From assembly GCA_035605695.1 (NCBI GenBank), contig DATNGZ010000019.1, positions 1-64,000 on the forward strand: a DNA stretch of 64,000 nt, read 5' to 3'. This stretch comes from VRUE01 sp035605695 (GTDB lineage: Bacteria; Actinomycetota; Thermoleophilia; Solirubrobacterales; 70-9). Both the position numbers and the translations under genes were made by a program. The notes under the pieces were generated by a model. That model ran no database searches. It saw only the letters and a program-made list of their open reading frames with translations, and was not told the DNA's origin. This document shows positions 36,415 through 45,007 of this stretch, piece by piece; positions within the stretch are counted from its first letter, which is position 1, and each line of letters starts with the position of its first letter.

Positions 36415-36894
36415 TCAAGAAGTAGGAAGTCTATTGACTCGGGCCAGCTCGCGGTCGGCATGCTCCCCACCGCCGGCCGCAAGGGCCGCGGTGCGCCAAA
36501 AGCCGGGCACCTCGTTCTCGCGTCCCTCGGCATGGAGTTGGGCACAGCGGCCGATCAGCTCGGACAGCACGGCAACCGCCTCATCGTCGCCCAGGGCGGC
36601 GAGCCGCTCGATCCCGAGCGCGTAGAGGTAATCACCGGCAAGCAAGGCGAGGTCGTCGTCCTGACCGCGCAGCAAGCGCGGCGTTCCGTAGTGCAGCAGA
36701 TAGCCCTCGCGCACCGCCTCGACCACCAGCGCGTACTCGCCGGGGGCGGCCGCGGCGCGTTCGCCGAGGGCCGCGAGCAGGCCGAAGACGGGCTGCTCGG
36801 TTGGCTCGACCACATGCGCCGAGATCGGTGTTTCCTCCTCGCGCAAGCGCGTGGCGAGGGCCGTCAGCGCATCCTGCGGGCTGAAGGAAGTCAC
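36415..36894 (-). CDS. Small helical protein between hemL and qcrA, unknown function
   Basis: A 159-residue frame (GTG 36894, VTSFSPQDAL; GTG 36948 just after the hemL stop is an alternative). It is helical, with EYALVVEAVREGYLLHYGTPRLL and LALLAGDYLYALGIERLAALGDDEAVAVLSELIGRCAQLHAEG. The AGDYLYALG segment resembles prenyl-synthase-like folds, but without DDxxD motifs. The reading frame continues back over the end of hemL, which is probably a shadow. Position inside the heme/bc run, 10 bp before qcrA, suggests a supporting role there. No function claimed. Confidence 0.65.
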   Translation of the reverse strand: MTSFSPQDALTALATRLREEETPISAHVVEPTEQPVFGLLAALGERAAAAPGEYALVVEAVREGYLLHYGTPRLLRGQDDDLALLAGDYLYALGIERLAALGDDEAVAVLSELIGRCAQLHAEGRENEVPGFWRTAALAAGGGEHADRELARVNRLPTS

Positions 36895-36952
36895 CAAGAG
36901 CCTCGCTGCAACGCGCTGCCCATGCGTAGGACGGGGAAAACGTTGCACCTCG

Positions 36953-38218
36953 TCATCGCAGGGCCTCGTCGAGCGACTCGGCGGCGGCTTCCAGCGTGCG
37001 GTCGATTGTCTCCTCGCTGTGGGCGAGGGAGACGAACCAGGCCTCGAACTGCGAGGGCGGCGGATAGATCCCCCGCTCCAGCATCGCCCGGCAGAAGCGG
37101 GCGTGAGCCTCGAGGTCGCAGGCCGAGGCCATGGCGAAGTCGCGCACCGGCGCCTGGCTGAAGAAGAGCGTGAGCAGGCCGGGAGCCGCCGCCACCTGCA
37201 GGAGACGGTCCTTGGCGAGGGTGGCGAGACCTGCGGCAAAGCGCTCGGTGAGGGCAGTGAGGCGCTCGTAGGCACCGGCGTCAAGCGCGCGCAGGGTAGC
37301 GAGGCCGGCCGCGGTGGCGAGCGGATTGCCGGAGAGGGTGCCGGCCTGGTAGACGTCGCCGGCCGGGGCGACGCGCTCGAGCAGCTCGCGTGGGCCGGCG
37401 AAGGCCGCCGCCGGGAGGCCGCCGCCGAGCACCTTGCCGAGCACGGTTAGGTCGGGCTCGACCTCGTAGAGCTGCTGGGCGCCGCCGCGGGCGACGCGGA
37501 AGCCGCTGATCACCTCGTCGAAGATGAGCAGAGCGCCGGCCTCGCGCGTGGCGGAGCGGAGGAACTCGAGGAAGCCCTCGGCCGGCGGGACGACGCCCAT
37601 GTTGGCGGCGATCGGCTCGGCGATCAGGGCGGCGACGGCATGGTCCTCCAGCGCGCGTGAAACCGCCCCGCGGTCATTCCAGGGCACGACCACGGTTCCC
37701 GCCGTCTGCGCCGCCGGCACACCGGGACTGGCCGGGATCGCCAGCGTCGCCAGGCCGGAGCCGGCCTCAGCGAGCAGCCCATCGGAGTGGCCGTGATAGG
37801 CGCCGGCGAACTTGACCACGACCTCGCGGCCGCTCGCGGCGCGGGCGAGGCGGACGGCGCTCATCGCCGCCTCGGTGCCGGAGCTGGTCATCCGCACCAT
37901 CTCGGCCGAAGGGACGCGGGCGATCACCTCCTCGGCCAGTTCGACCTCCGCCTCGGTGGCCGCGCCGAAGCTGGTGCCACGCACGGCGGCGGACTCGACC
38001 GCGGCCAAGACGGCCGGGTGGGCGTGGCCGAGGATTAGCGGGCCCCAGGAACCAACCCAGTCGACGTAACGGTTGCCATCGACGTCGACCAGCTCACACC
38101 CCTCGCCACGCTCGATGAAGATCGGCTCGCGCCCAATCTGGCGCATCGCCCGCACAGGGCTGTTAACTCCCCCCGGAAGGACTTTCACCGCTCGCTCATA
38201 CAGCTCGTGAGAGCGCAT
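36953..38218 (-). CDS. hemL: Glutamate-1-semialdehyde 2,1-aminomutase
   Basis: A 421-residue PLP enzyme of the C5 tetrapyrrole route that converts glutamate-1-semialdehyde to 5-aminolevulinate. Signatures: ELYERAVKVLPGGVNSPVRAM, YVDWVGSWGPLILGHAHPAV, RMTSSGTEAAMSAVRLAR, AYHGHSDGLL, LIFDEVISGFRVA and the PLP lysine block LGKVLGGGLPAAAF. ATG 38218 (MRSHELYERA) matches the family start. No Shine-Dalgarno is evident; the distal arm of stem-loop copy 3 ends 11 bp upstream and is in frame with this gene. Confidence 0.95.
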   Translation of the reverse strand: MRSHELYERAVKVLPGGVNSPVRAMRQIGREPIFIERGEGCELVDVDGNRYVDWVGSWGPLILGHAHPAVLAAVESAAVRGTSFGAATEAEVELAEEVIARVPSAEMVRMTSSGTEAAMSAVRLARAASGREVVVKFAGAYHGHSDGLLAEAGSGLATLAIPASPGVPAAQTAGTVVVPWNDRGAVSRALEDHAVAALIAEPIAANMGVVPPAEGFLEFLRSATREAGALLIFDEVISGFRVARGGAQQLYEVEPDLTVLGKVLGGGLPAAAFAGPRELLERVAPAGDVYQAGTLSGNPLATAAGLATLRALDAGAYERLTALTERFAAGLATLAKDRLLQVAAAPGLLTLFFSQAPVRDFAMASACDLEAHARFCRAMLERGIYPPPSQFEAWFVSLAHSEETIDRTLEAAAESLDEALR

Positions 38219-38229
38219 GGGAACGCTAG

Positions 38230-38342
38230 GTGCCGATCCCGGTGGGGGTGGAGCGTCTTGTACTTTTTCGGCGCGCGCTCCGGGCGACAGCAGTTGCCGC
38301 ATCACCGAAAAAGTTAAGCGGAACCCCCACCGGGATCGGCAC
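38230..38342 (+). repeat. Stop-abutting stem-loop element copy 3 (type II)
   Basis: Arms 38230-38249 and 38323-38342 are perfectly complementary (20 bp). The right arm includes the final G of the ahbAB-like gene's TAG stop. Inner stem ACTTTTTCGG 38262-38271 pairs with CCGAAAAAGT 38305-38314 and closes a 33 nt loop. It fills the space between the ahbAB stop and the hemL start almost exactly. Confidence 0.85.
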
Positions 38343-39414
38343 TACGAGTGCTCCGCCTCCCACCTGGCGTAATCCTCGGTGAAATAATGGAGGCGAATCT
38401 TCTTGTACTCGGTCGAGGAGTAGAGGGTGGCCCGGTCGTCCGGGCCCATCCCGCACTCGGCGGCGATCGAGTCGAGGATCGCGTCGCACTCCTGCTTCGA
38501 GCGACCGTGGGCCATCGTGAAGACGCTGTAGGGCCAATCGGCGTAGGTCGGGCGCTGGTAGCAGTGCGAGATGCCGCGGAAGGAGGCCATGCGGCCGCCG
38601 ACCTCCATGATCTCGTCCTCGGGCACCTTCCAGACCCCCATGCCGTTGGCCGAGAAGCCGGCGCGGCGGTGGTAGAGGATCGCGGCGACGCGACGCAGCA
38701 GCTTGCGCTCGATCATCCCGCCGAGATGCTCGAGCAGGTCCTCGGTGCTCATCCCCAATTCGCCGGCGGCTTTGTCGTAGGGCCGCTCGACCGGATCCAT
38801 CGGGCCCTGCAGGGTGCGGATCACGGCGATGTCGCGCTCGTCGTAAGGCTGCGCCTCGAGCTCGCGCGGTGGTGAGGCGTCGACCGCGGCGGCGAGGGCG
38901 TCGGTGCCCTTCTCCATCTCGAGGTTCATGTTGATCTTGAACAGGGTCAGGGTCGGCAGCTCGCGCATCGACTCGGCGCCGGTCTCGCGCATCAGCGCCT
39001 CGAGCGTGCCGGCGAGGCCGAGCTCGGAGTCGGGCGGGGTGGCAATCGTGAACCAGAGGTTGAACTCGTGGGTGCGCAGGTAGTTGTGCGAGACGCCGGG
39101 GTGGGCGTTGACCGCCTGCGCCGCCCGCTGGGGATTCTCGGAATCGACCTTGGCCGCGACCAGCATCGACTCGTAGCCGAGCGCGCGGGTGTCGAAGATC
39201 GGCGTGATCTCGCGGATGATCCGCTCGTCGAGCAATCGCTTGGTGCGGGCGAGAACGTCATCGAGCTGCAGCTCGGCCTCGGAAGCAACGAGTGCAAAGG
39301 GCTCTGGATCGAGCGGGAAGCGCGACTGCAGCAGGTTCATCAACCGCTTGTCGGTCTCGTCGAGCGGGATCGCGGCGCCGTCCTTGCGCGAGCGGGCCTT
39401 CGACTGGGGGACCT

Positions 39415-39427
<13 letters not shown>
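38342..39427 (-). CDS. Siroheme decarboxylase-like protein, AhbA-AhbB fusion (Lrp/AsnC fold)
   Basis: A 361-residue two-module protein. Each half has an N-terminal winged HTH and an Lrp-type ferredoxin-like domain. The first half has LDETDKRLMNLLQSRFPLDPEPF and VSHNYLRTHEFNLWFTI; the second has DERDIAVIRTLQGPMDPVERPYD and ISHCYQRPTYADWPYSVFTMAHG, the signature of AhbB/NirDLGH siroheme decarboxylases. Known members act as heterodimers converting siroheme to 12,18-didecarboxysiroheme; here both halves are one chain. It sits between hemB and hemL. A catalytic or heme-sensing role are both possible. It overlaps the hemB stop by 13 bp. Confidence 0.82.
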
Positions 39428-40365
<938 letters not shown>

Positions 40366-40403
40366 GCGTGTTGCGGGGAACGGCACTGGGAGCGAGTTTA
40401 AGG

Positions 40404-40481
40404 GAGGAGCGAGAGCACCCCTCTCCGGACGTGCGGCTTACGCCGCACTTGAGTGTCCGGAGAGGGGTGCTCTCGCTCCTC
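40404..40481. other. 27-bp perfect inverted repeat with nested hairpin between hemB and the ABC exporter
   Basis: Arms 40404-40430 and 40455-40481 are exact reverse complements. The 24 nt between them holds a second hairpin GTGCGGC/GCCGCAC (40431-40437/40442-40448) with the loop TTAC. It lies between divergent starts (hemB at 40365, ABC ATPase at 40536), so it is in the hemB leader and not behind a gene. It lacks the ACTTTTTCGG core of the dispersed family. Confidence 0.85.
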
Positions 40482-40535
40482 TACTCAAGCCGTGGCTAAC
40501 AATGCGGTTTCCGTGGGTGGATAGCTTTCGGCGGT

Positions 40536-41276
40536 ATGGAGGCGGGGAACGGGACGAACGTGGCCGTGCTTGAGGCACGGAAGCTGGTGAAACGCTTCGG
40601 TGAGCGCGAAGCTTTGCGGGGGATCGATTTCGAGGCCGCTGCGGGGGAGCTTGTGGCGGTCATCGGGCCTAATGGGGCTGGGAAGACGACGTTGCTTTCG
40701 ATTCTGGCGGGGATTTCTAGGCCCGATGGTGGTGAGGTGCATGTGCCACAGGGGGAGGTTGGCTGGGTTCCTCAGCAGGCGGCGCTTTATCGGCGCTTGA
40801 CGGTTGAGGAGAACTTGATGCTTTTTGCTCGACTCGAGAAGCATCAGGATCCTCGGGCCTCGACTGAGCAGATGTTGGAGCTGACCGGGTTGATGGAGCG
40901 CCGGGGCGAGATTGTTGCTCGTTTGTCTGGGGGGAACCAGCAGCGGATCAATATTGCGATTGGGCTGCTGGCGCGACCTTCCGTGCTGCTGCTCGATGAG
41001 CCGAGTGTCGGGCTTGATCCACGGCAGCGGGCGCGGCTTTGGGAGTTTGTTTCGGCGCTGGCCTCGAATGGCGGGACGACGGTGATCTTTTCTACGCACG
41101 ACATTCAGGAGGCGGAGCGCTATGGCGGGCGGCTGCTCGTGCTCGCCGACGGTGAGGCGCTCTTCGATGGCTCGCCTGATCAGCTGCGCGAGGCGGTTCG
41201 GCGCGAGGCGCCCGAGGCTGCCGATCAGGACTTCGAGACCGCCTTCGTTGCCTTCCTCCACCACCGCGGGCACTGA
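40536..41276 (+). CDS. ABC transporter ATP-binding protein
   Basis: A 246-residue ATPase of the ABC-2/DRR type. Walker A GPNGAGKTT (about 45-53), Q-loop VPQQAALYRRLTVEENL, signature LSGGNQQRI, Walker B VLLLDEPSVGLDP and the switch histidine STHD are all intact. Codon use in the first 500 bases has noticeably more T at third positions than neighbours. The stop overlaps the start of the permease gene by one base. Substrate unknown. Confidence 0.92.
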   Translation: MEAGNGTNVAVLEARKLVKRFGEREALRGIDFEAAAGELVAVIGPNGAGKTTLLSILAGISRPDGGEVHVPQGEVGWVPQQAALYRRLTVEENLMLFARLEKHQDPRASTEQMLELTGLMERRGEIVARLSGGNQQRINIAIGLLARPSVLLLDEPSVGLDPRQRARLWEFVSALASNGGTTVIFSTHDIQEAERYGGRLLVLADGEALFDGSPDQLREAVRREAPEAADQDFETAFVAFLHHRGH

Positions 41277-42628
41277 TGCGCTGGCTCCTACTCAAGGACC
41301 TGCAGATCCTCCGCCGCTCTCCCCTGCAGGCGTTCCTCCTGGTTGCCTGGCCGGTGCTGATCGCGGTCCTGGTCGGCCTCGCGATCTCGGGCTCGCCGAG
41401 CAAGCCGCGGATCGCCTTCCTCAACGACGTGCCGAGCGACGCCAGGGTTAGCGTCGGCACCAGCCAACTGCCAAACATCGGCGTCAGCGATCGCATCTGC
41501 GAGCGGGTCGAGTGCGTGCGGGTGAAGAGCCGGGCCGAAGCGGTCGACGAGGTTCGCTCCGGTGACGTCCTCGCTGCCCTGATCCTCCCCGCCGATCTGG
41601 TCGACCAGATCAACTCGCTCTCGACCCCGAGCCCGAGTACCCCCAAAGTGGAGGTGATCGTCAACGAGGAGGACCCGGTCAAGGCGCGCCTGGTCAACGA
41701 CCGGATCAACTCACTGCTGACCCAGGCGAACCTGGTGATTGCGAGGCGGATCGCCAGCGAAGGCGGAAAACTCATGGGCCTCCTTCTCAACGGCGGCCAG
41801 TTGAGCGCGCTCGGGCAGACAATTCAGATCCTTGGCCTGCGCAACACCGCCCGCATCCTCTCCGCCTTGCGACCCTCGCTGCCACCTGGGCCATCGCGCG
41901 AATCACTCGACCAACTACTGCAGTTCACCACCCTCACCCGCGCCAACCTCGGCGCCGCGGCGCCGCTGCTCACGCGCTTGACCGAACCGATCGCGGTCGA
42001 CAAGCAGGTGGTCAATGCCTCCACCCCACCGCTCGAAGTCTTCGCGATCGCAGTCGCCGCGACCTTCACCCTCGCCTTCGTCACCGTCCTGCTCGTCGCC
42101 GGCTCGCTGGCGCTGGAGCGCGAGGAGAACGCCTTCCCCCGACTCACCCGCGGCCTTGTCTCCCGCTCGGCGCTACTGACCGAGAAGGTCGGGCTGGGCG
42201 TCGCGGTCGGGCTGGTGGTGACGCTGTTGATGCTGGCTGGCCTGGCGCTCTTCGTCCCCCTGCACTGGAGCCGTTTTGGCCTCTGGCTGGCGGCGATCGT
42301 CGCCGGGGGCGCCGCCCTTGGCGCGGCCGGGGCGGCGCTGGGAGCGGCTGCCCGCGAGGTCCGCGCCGTCTCGCTACTCGCCTTCATGGTGACCCTGCCG
42401 ATCGCCTTCCTCTCGCTGATCCCCTCCGGCACGGTGGGCCCAGGCCTCTACGACGCGATCAAGCTCGTAACCGCGCTCTTCCCCTTCAAGCCCGCATTGC
42501 AGGCGATGACCGGCGCCCTCGACCCGGGCGGACCGAGCATCGCGGCCGCCCTCGGGCACCTGGCGATCCTGATTGCCGGCTACGGATTGCTGGCGCGCGT
42601 AGCGCTGCGTCGCTTCACGGCAACATAG
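41276..42628 (+). CDS. ABC-2 type transporter permease
   Basis: A 450-residue protein. The first helix is at about 15-38 (LQAFLLVAWPVLIAVLVGLAI). A large extracytoplasmic domain (about 40-255) follows, then five to six helices (about 258-450) including VFAIAVAATFTLAFVTVLLVAGSLALEREENAFPRL, the typical ABC-2 motif before the LTRGLVSRSALLTEK coupling helix. It works with the ATPase upstream as an exporter. Substrate unknown. Confidence 0.88.
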   Translation: MRWLLLKDLQILRRSPLQAFLLVAWPVLIAVLVGLAISGSPSKPRIAFLNDVPSDARVSVGTSQLPNIGVSDRICERVECVRVKSRAEAVDEVRSGDVLAALILPADLVDQINSLSTPSPSTPKVEVIVNEEDPVKARLVNDRINSLLTQANLVIARRIASEGGKLMGLLLNGGQLSALGQTIQILGLRNTARILSALRPSLPPGPSRESLDQLLQFTTLTRANLGAAAPLLTRLTEPIAVDKQVVNASTPPLEVFAIAVAATFTLAFVTVLLVAGSLALEREENAFPRLTRGLVSRSALLTEKVGLGVAVGLVVTLLMLAGLALFVPLHWSRFGLWLAAIVAGGAALGAAGAALGAAAREVRAVSLLAFMVTLPIAFLSLIPSGTVGPGLYDAIKLVTALFPFKPALQAMTGALDPGGPSIAAALGHLAILIAGYGLLARVALRRFTAT

Positions 42629-42664
42629 GGGCGGCGGGGGCCTCCTCAAAGCCACCGCCGCCCC
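42628..42664 (+). terminator. GC-rich hairpin at the end of the ABC exporter operon
   Basis: GGGGCGGCGG (42628-42637) pairs with CCGCCGCCCC at 42655-42664 with one interruption, starting at the last base of the permease TAG stop. No strong T-run follows (TGTTCG), so it may be a bidirectional or Rho-assisted terminator between convergent genes. Confidence 0.6.
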
Positions 42665-42698
42665 TGTTCGTGATCTGCCTACCAGCCTCGCTCGAGCG

Positions 42699-43364
42699 TC
42701 AGGCGACGCCGCTCCATTTTTTGCCTTCGAACCCTTCGCCCAGCGTCACTCCCATTTCCCCTTCGAATTTGGCTTCGCTTGCGCCGAAAAGCAGTTTGTC
42801 GGCGAATAAGCCTTTGTTGTTGGGCGTGAACACGTGTTCGACCTGTTCGGTTTCGAGCGACGGATCTTCCAGCACCAATTTGCCTTTGACCACCACTTCT
42901 TTGGGCAGTACACATTCTTCGCCCGAGAATTTCATCGTCATGAAGGGCGCTCCGGCAGTTTCCGGTTCGACCCTCAGATAGGTTTTCCCTTCGTGTAAGA
43001 ACAGTTCCCCTTTGGTTGACGCTTCGACCGGTTCCGCCATTTTGCAAGGCACTTCTTTTTCACCGGATAAGATTCTGCAGTTGATGTCGATTAACCACTT
43101 CGAGCGCCAGACGCGGGGAAAGGAGATCTTGGAGTGGAATAAGAGCCGATCGCAGTGGATCACGATTCCGATTCCCGGAACCCTGAATAAGAGCTTCGGG
43201 TTGAGGTGCACCGTTAAGGCCAAGGGAACTTCGGTTCCTTCTTTGACTTCGGCGCCGCCGACTTTCCAGTTGGCCTGGGCCGAAGGCGAGCTGAACGCCG
43301 CCAGGCTGAGGGCGATGGCCAGGCAAATGCCGCCAACGCCGAGCTTCCTTCCTCTCTTGTACAT
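42699..43364 (-). CDS. Secreted protein, unknown function
   Basis: A 221-residue protein. Signal peptide about 1-31 (RGRKLGVGGICLAIALSLAAFSSPSAQA), then NWKVGGAEVKEGTEVPLAL at the mature start, three to four cysteines (IHCDR, INCRIL, VPCKM, EECVLP) and a beta-rich pattern. I have seen this general layout in Solirubrobacterales secreted proteins but cannot name the family. AGAGAGGACAT precedes ATG 43364. Third-position A/T content is clearly higher than in flanking genes (runs of TTT, TTC, AAG, GAA), as in other secreted genes here. Confidence 0.65.
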   Translation of the reverse strand: MYKRGRKLGVGGICLAIALSLAAFSSPSAQANWKVGGAEVKEGTEVPLALTVHLNPKLLFRVPGIGIVIHCDRLLFHSKISFPRVWRSKWLIDINCRILSGEKEVPCKMAEPVEASTKGELFLHEGKTYLRVEPETAGAPFMTMKFSGEECVLPKEVVVKGKLVLEDPSLETEQVEHVFTPNNKGLFADKLLFGASEAKFEGEMGVTLGEGFEGKKWSGVA

Positions 43365-43503
43365 CTCTATGTCCTCTCTTTTCGGTTACGGCTCGATGAG
43401 CTGAGGCGACGGTCGGTCGCCATGCTCAAGGGTCCAGCCTGCCAGCTGGACCAGTAGTACGCAAGTTTTTTTGAGTGGTGAGCGGGAGGACCCGCTCCGG
43501 CGC

Positions 43504-44196
43504 CTATGCCGACGGGAAGATGCGAGAAAGCGACTCGGTCCGGACGCGGGCCAACTCAGGATCGGTGACGTTGGCGAGCACGAAGGTGTCGAGACTCTCG
43601 TCGGGGCAGAGCAGCGCTCGCAGGCGCTCCAGTATCTGCGCCTCGCTCAGCTCGGGAAGGTCCCGCCCGCGCGCCGGTACGGCTGAGAGGGCGACCTCGG
43701 CGCCATCGAGCAGCAGGTTGCCGTGCCGGCTGACGTAGGCCGAGAGCTGCCGCGGCTCCTCGCCCTCCTCAATCCGGCAGTCGACCCCCTCCAGCGCTGT
43801 CGGCACGTAGTTCGGCTCGGTCGCGGAGATAACCCCGATTTGGGCGCTGGTCATGTAGATGACGTGGACCTGCACCTCGGTGCGAGGGCTGCGTTGCAGG
43901 GTGGCCGGGATGGCGCCGTACGGCGAGATGTGGGCGGAGTAGACGACGTCGAAGCCGGCCAGGCAGGCCGGGACGACGAGCACTGGCTGGTCGCTGAGCG
44001 CAAGCTTCCTGGAAAGGACCTGAGGGGCGGCGTTGGAGCCGTAGGCGAGCACCGGCGTCCGCTCCTCGCGGTCGATATCCACCTCAGCGGGGTCGAGCGT
44101 CCGGTGGCCGAGCTGGGCGAAGGGCTGACGCGGAGCTGCGTAGGGATAGCCCAGCGCGCGCTCGACGACATCGTTTCGCTCGTTCACCCTCCACAC
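43504..44196 (-). CDS. Gamma-glutamylcyclotransferase-like (AIG2 fold) protein
   Basis: A 230-residue protein. PVLAYGSNAAPQVL at about residue 50 matches the substrate-binding YGSN loop of the gamma-glutamylcyclotransferase/AIG2 fold. GFDVVYSAHISPYGAIPATLQRSP and VQVHVIYMTSAQIGVISATEPNYV follow the order expected of that fold, with ATEPNY giving the candidate catalytic Glu. The N-terminal 45 residues (YPYAAPRQPF) are extra. Enzyme activity is inferred. Divergent from ymdB. Confidence 0.6.
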   Translation of the reverse strand: MWRVNERNDVVERALGYPYAAPRQPFAQLGHRTLDPAEVDIDREERTPVLAYGSNAAPQVLSRKLALSDQPVLVVPACLAGFDVVYSAHISPYGAIPATLQRSPRTEVQVHVIYMTSAQIGVISATEPNYVPTALEGVDCRIEEGEEPRQLSAYVSRHGNLLLDGAEVALSAVPARGRDLPELSEAQILERLRALLCPDESLDTFVLANVTDPELARVRTESLSRIFPSA

Positions 44197-44230
44197 CCTT
44201 TCGCAATTCCGCAGCTAGGGTCAGGCGACC

Positions 44231-45007
44231 ATGGTGGTTCTCTTCATCGGCGATGTCGTCGGCGGGCCAGGGCGGCGCGGGCTCGCGGCGGCGATGCCGG
44301 AACTGCGCGAGCGCTACGCGCCGGATCTGATCGTCGTCAACGGCGAGAACTCCGCCGGCGGGATGGGGATCACCGAGAAGACCGCTGCGGCTCTCTTTGA
44401 CGCCGGCGCGGACGTGATCACCACCGGCAACCACGTCTACCGCCACCGCAGCGTCTACAGCTTCCTCAACAGCAGTGATCGCGTCGTGCGGCCGGCCAAC
44501 TACCCCTACGCCAATCCCGGCCGCGGCTACACCGTGGTCGAGAGCGCCGGGCGGCGGGTCGGCGTGATTAACCTCAGCGGCATGATCGGCCTCAAGGTCG
44601 CTCGCTCGCCCTTCCACGAGGCTGACAACATCCTCGAGAAGATCGAGTGTGACTTTGCGATCGTCGACTTCCACGCCGAGGTGACCAGCGAGAAGGTGGC
44701 GATGGGCTGGCACCTCGACGGGCGGGTTGCGGCGGTGCTGGGAACTCACACCCACGTGCCGACGGCCGATGCGCGGGTGTTGCCGCAGGGGACTGCGTTT
44801 ATTTCCGACGTCGGGATGACGGGATCGCGGACCAGTGTGCTTGGTGTGAAACCGGAGCTGATCCTCAAGTCGCTTATTACTCAGATGCCGGTTCAGTTTG
44901 AGACTGCGGAAGAGGACGTTTGGGTTATGGGGGCGGCGGTTGAGGTGAACGACCAGGGATTCGCCGACTCGATTACACCCGTGATGGTTCCTGCTCCTAC
45001 TGGTTAA
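44231..45007 (+). CDS. YmdB-family metallophosphoesterase (2',3'-cyclic nucleotide 2'-phosphodiesterase type)
   Basis: A 258-residue binuclear metallophosphoesterase. Metal ligands are visible in FIGDVVGGPGRR, VVNGENSAGGMG, TTGNHVYRH, VDFHAEVTSEK and LGTHTHVPTAD. Length and motif order match YmdB/TIGR00282 proteins, which act on cyclic nucleotides and influence RNA turnover and biofilm choices in Bacillus. ATG 44231. The stop at 45005-45007 is followed 15 bp later by element copy 4, and the gene overlaps the end of the convergent glycosyltransferase frame. Confidence 0.9.
   Translation: MVVLFIGDVVGGPGRRGLAAAMPELRERYAPDLIVVNGENSAGGMGITEKTAAALFDAGADVITTGNHVYRHRSVYSFLNSSDRVVRPANYPYANPGRGYTVVESAGRRVGVINLSGMIGLKVARSPFHEADNILEKIECDFAIVDFHAEVTSEKVAMGWHLDGRVAAVLGTHTHVPTADARVLPQGTAFISDVGMTGSRTSVLGVKPELILKSLITQMPVQFETAEEDVWVMGAAVEVNDQGFADSITPVMVPAPTG

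Noticed and set aside
36895..37284. Upstream extension of the small gene at 36415 into hemL
   Set aside because: The extension reads hemL in another frame with Pro/Ser/Arg-rich composition; starts at 36894 or 36948 are adequate.
43470..43500. Hairpin GAGCGGG/CCCGCTC near a T7 run as a terminator
   Set aside because: The T-run precedes the hairpin on the plus strand and becomes A on the minus strand, so it fits neither direction as an intrinsic terminator.
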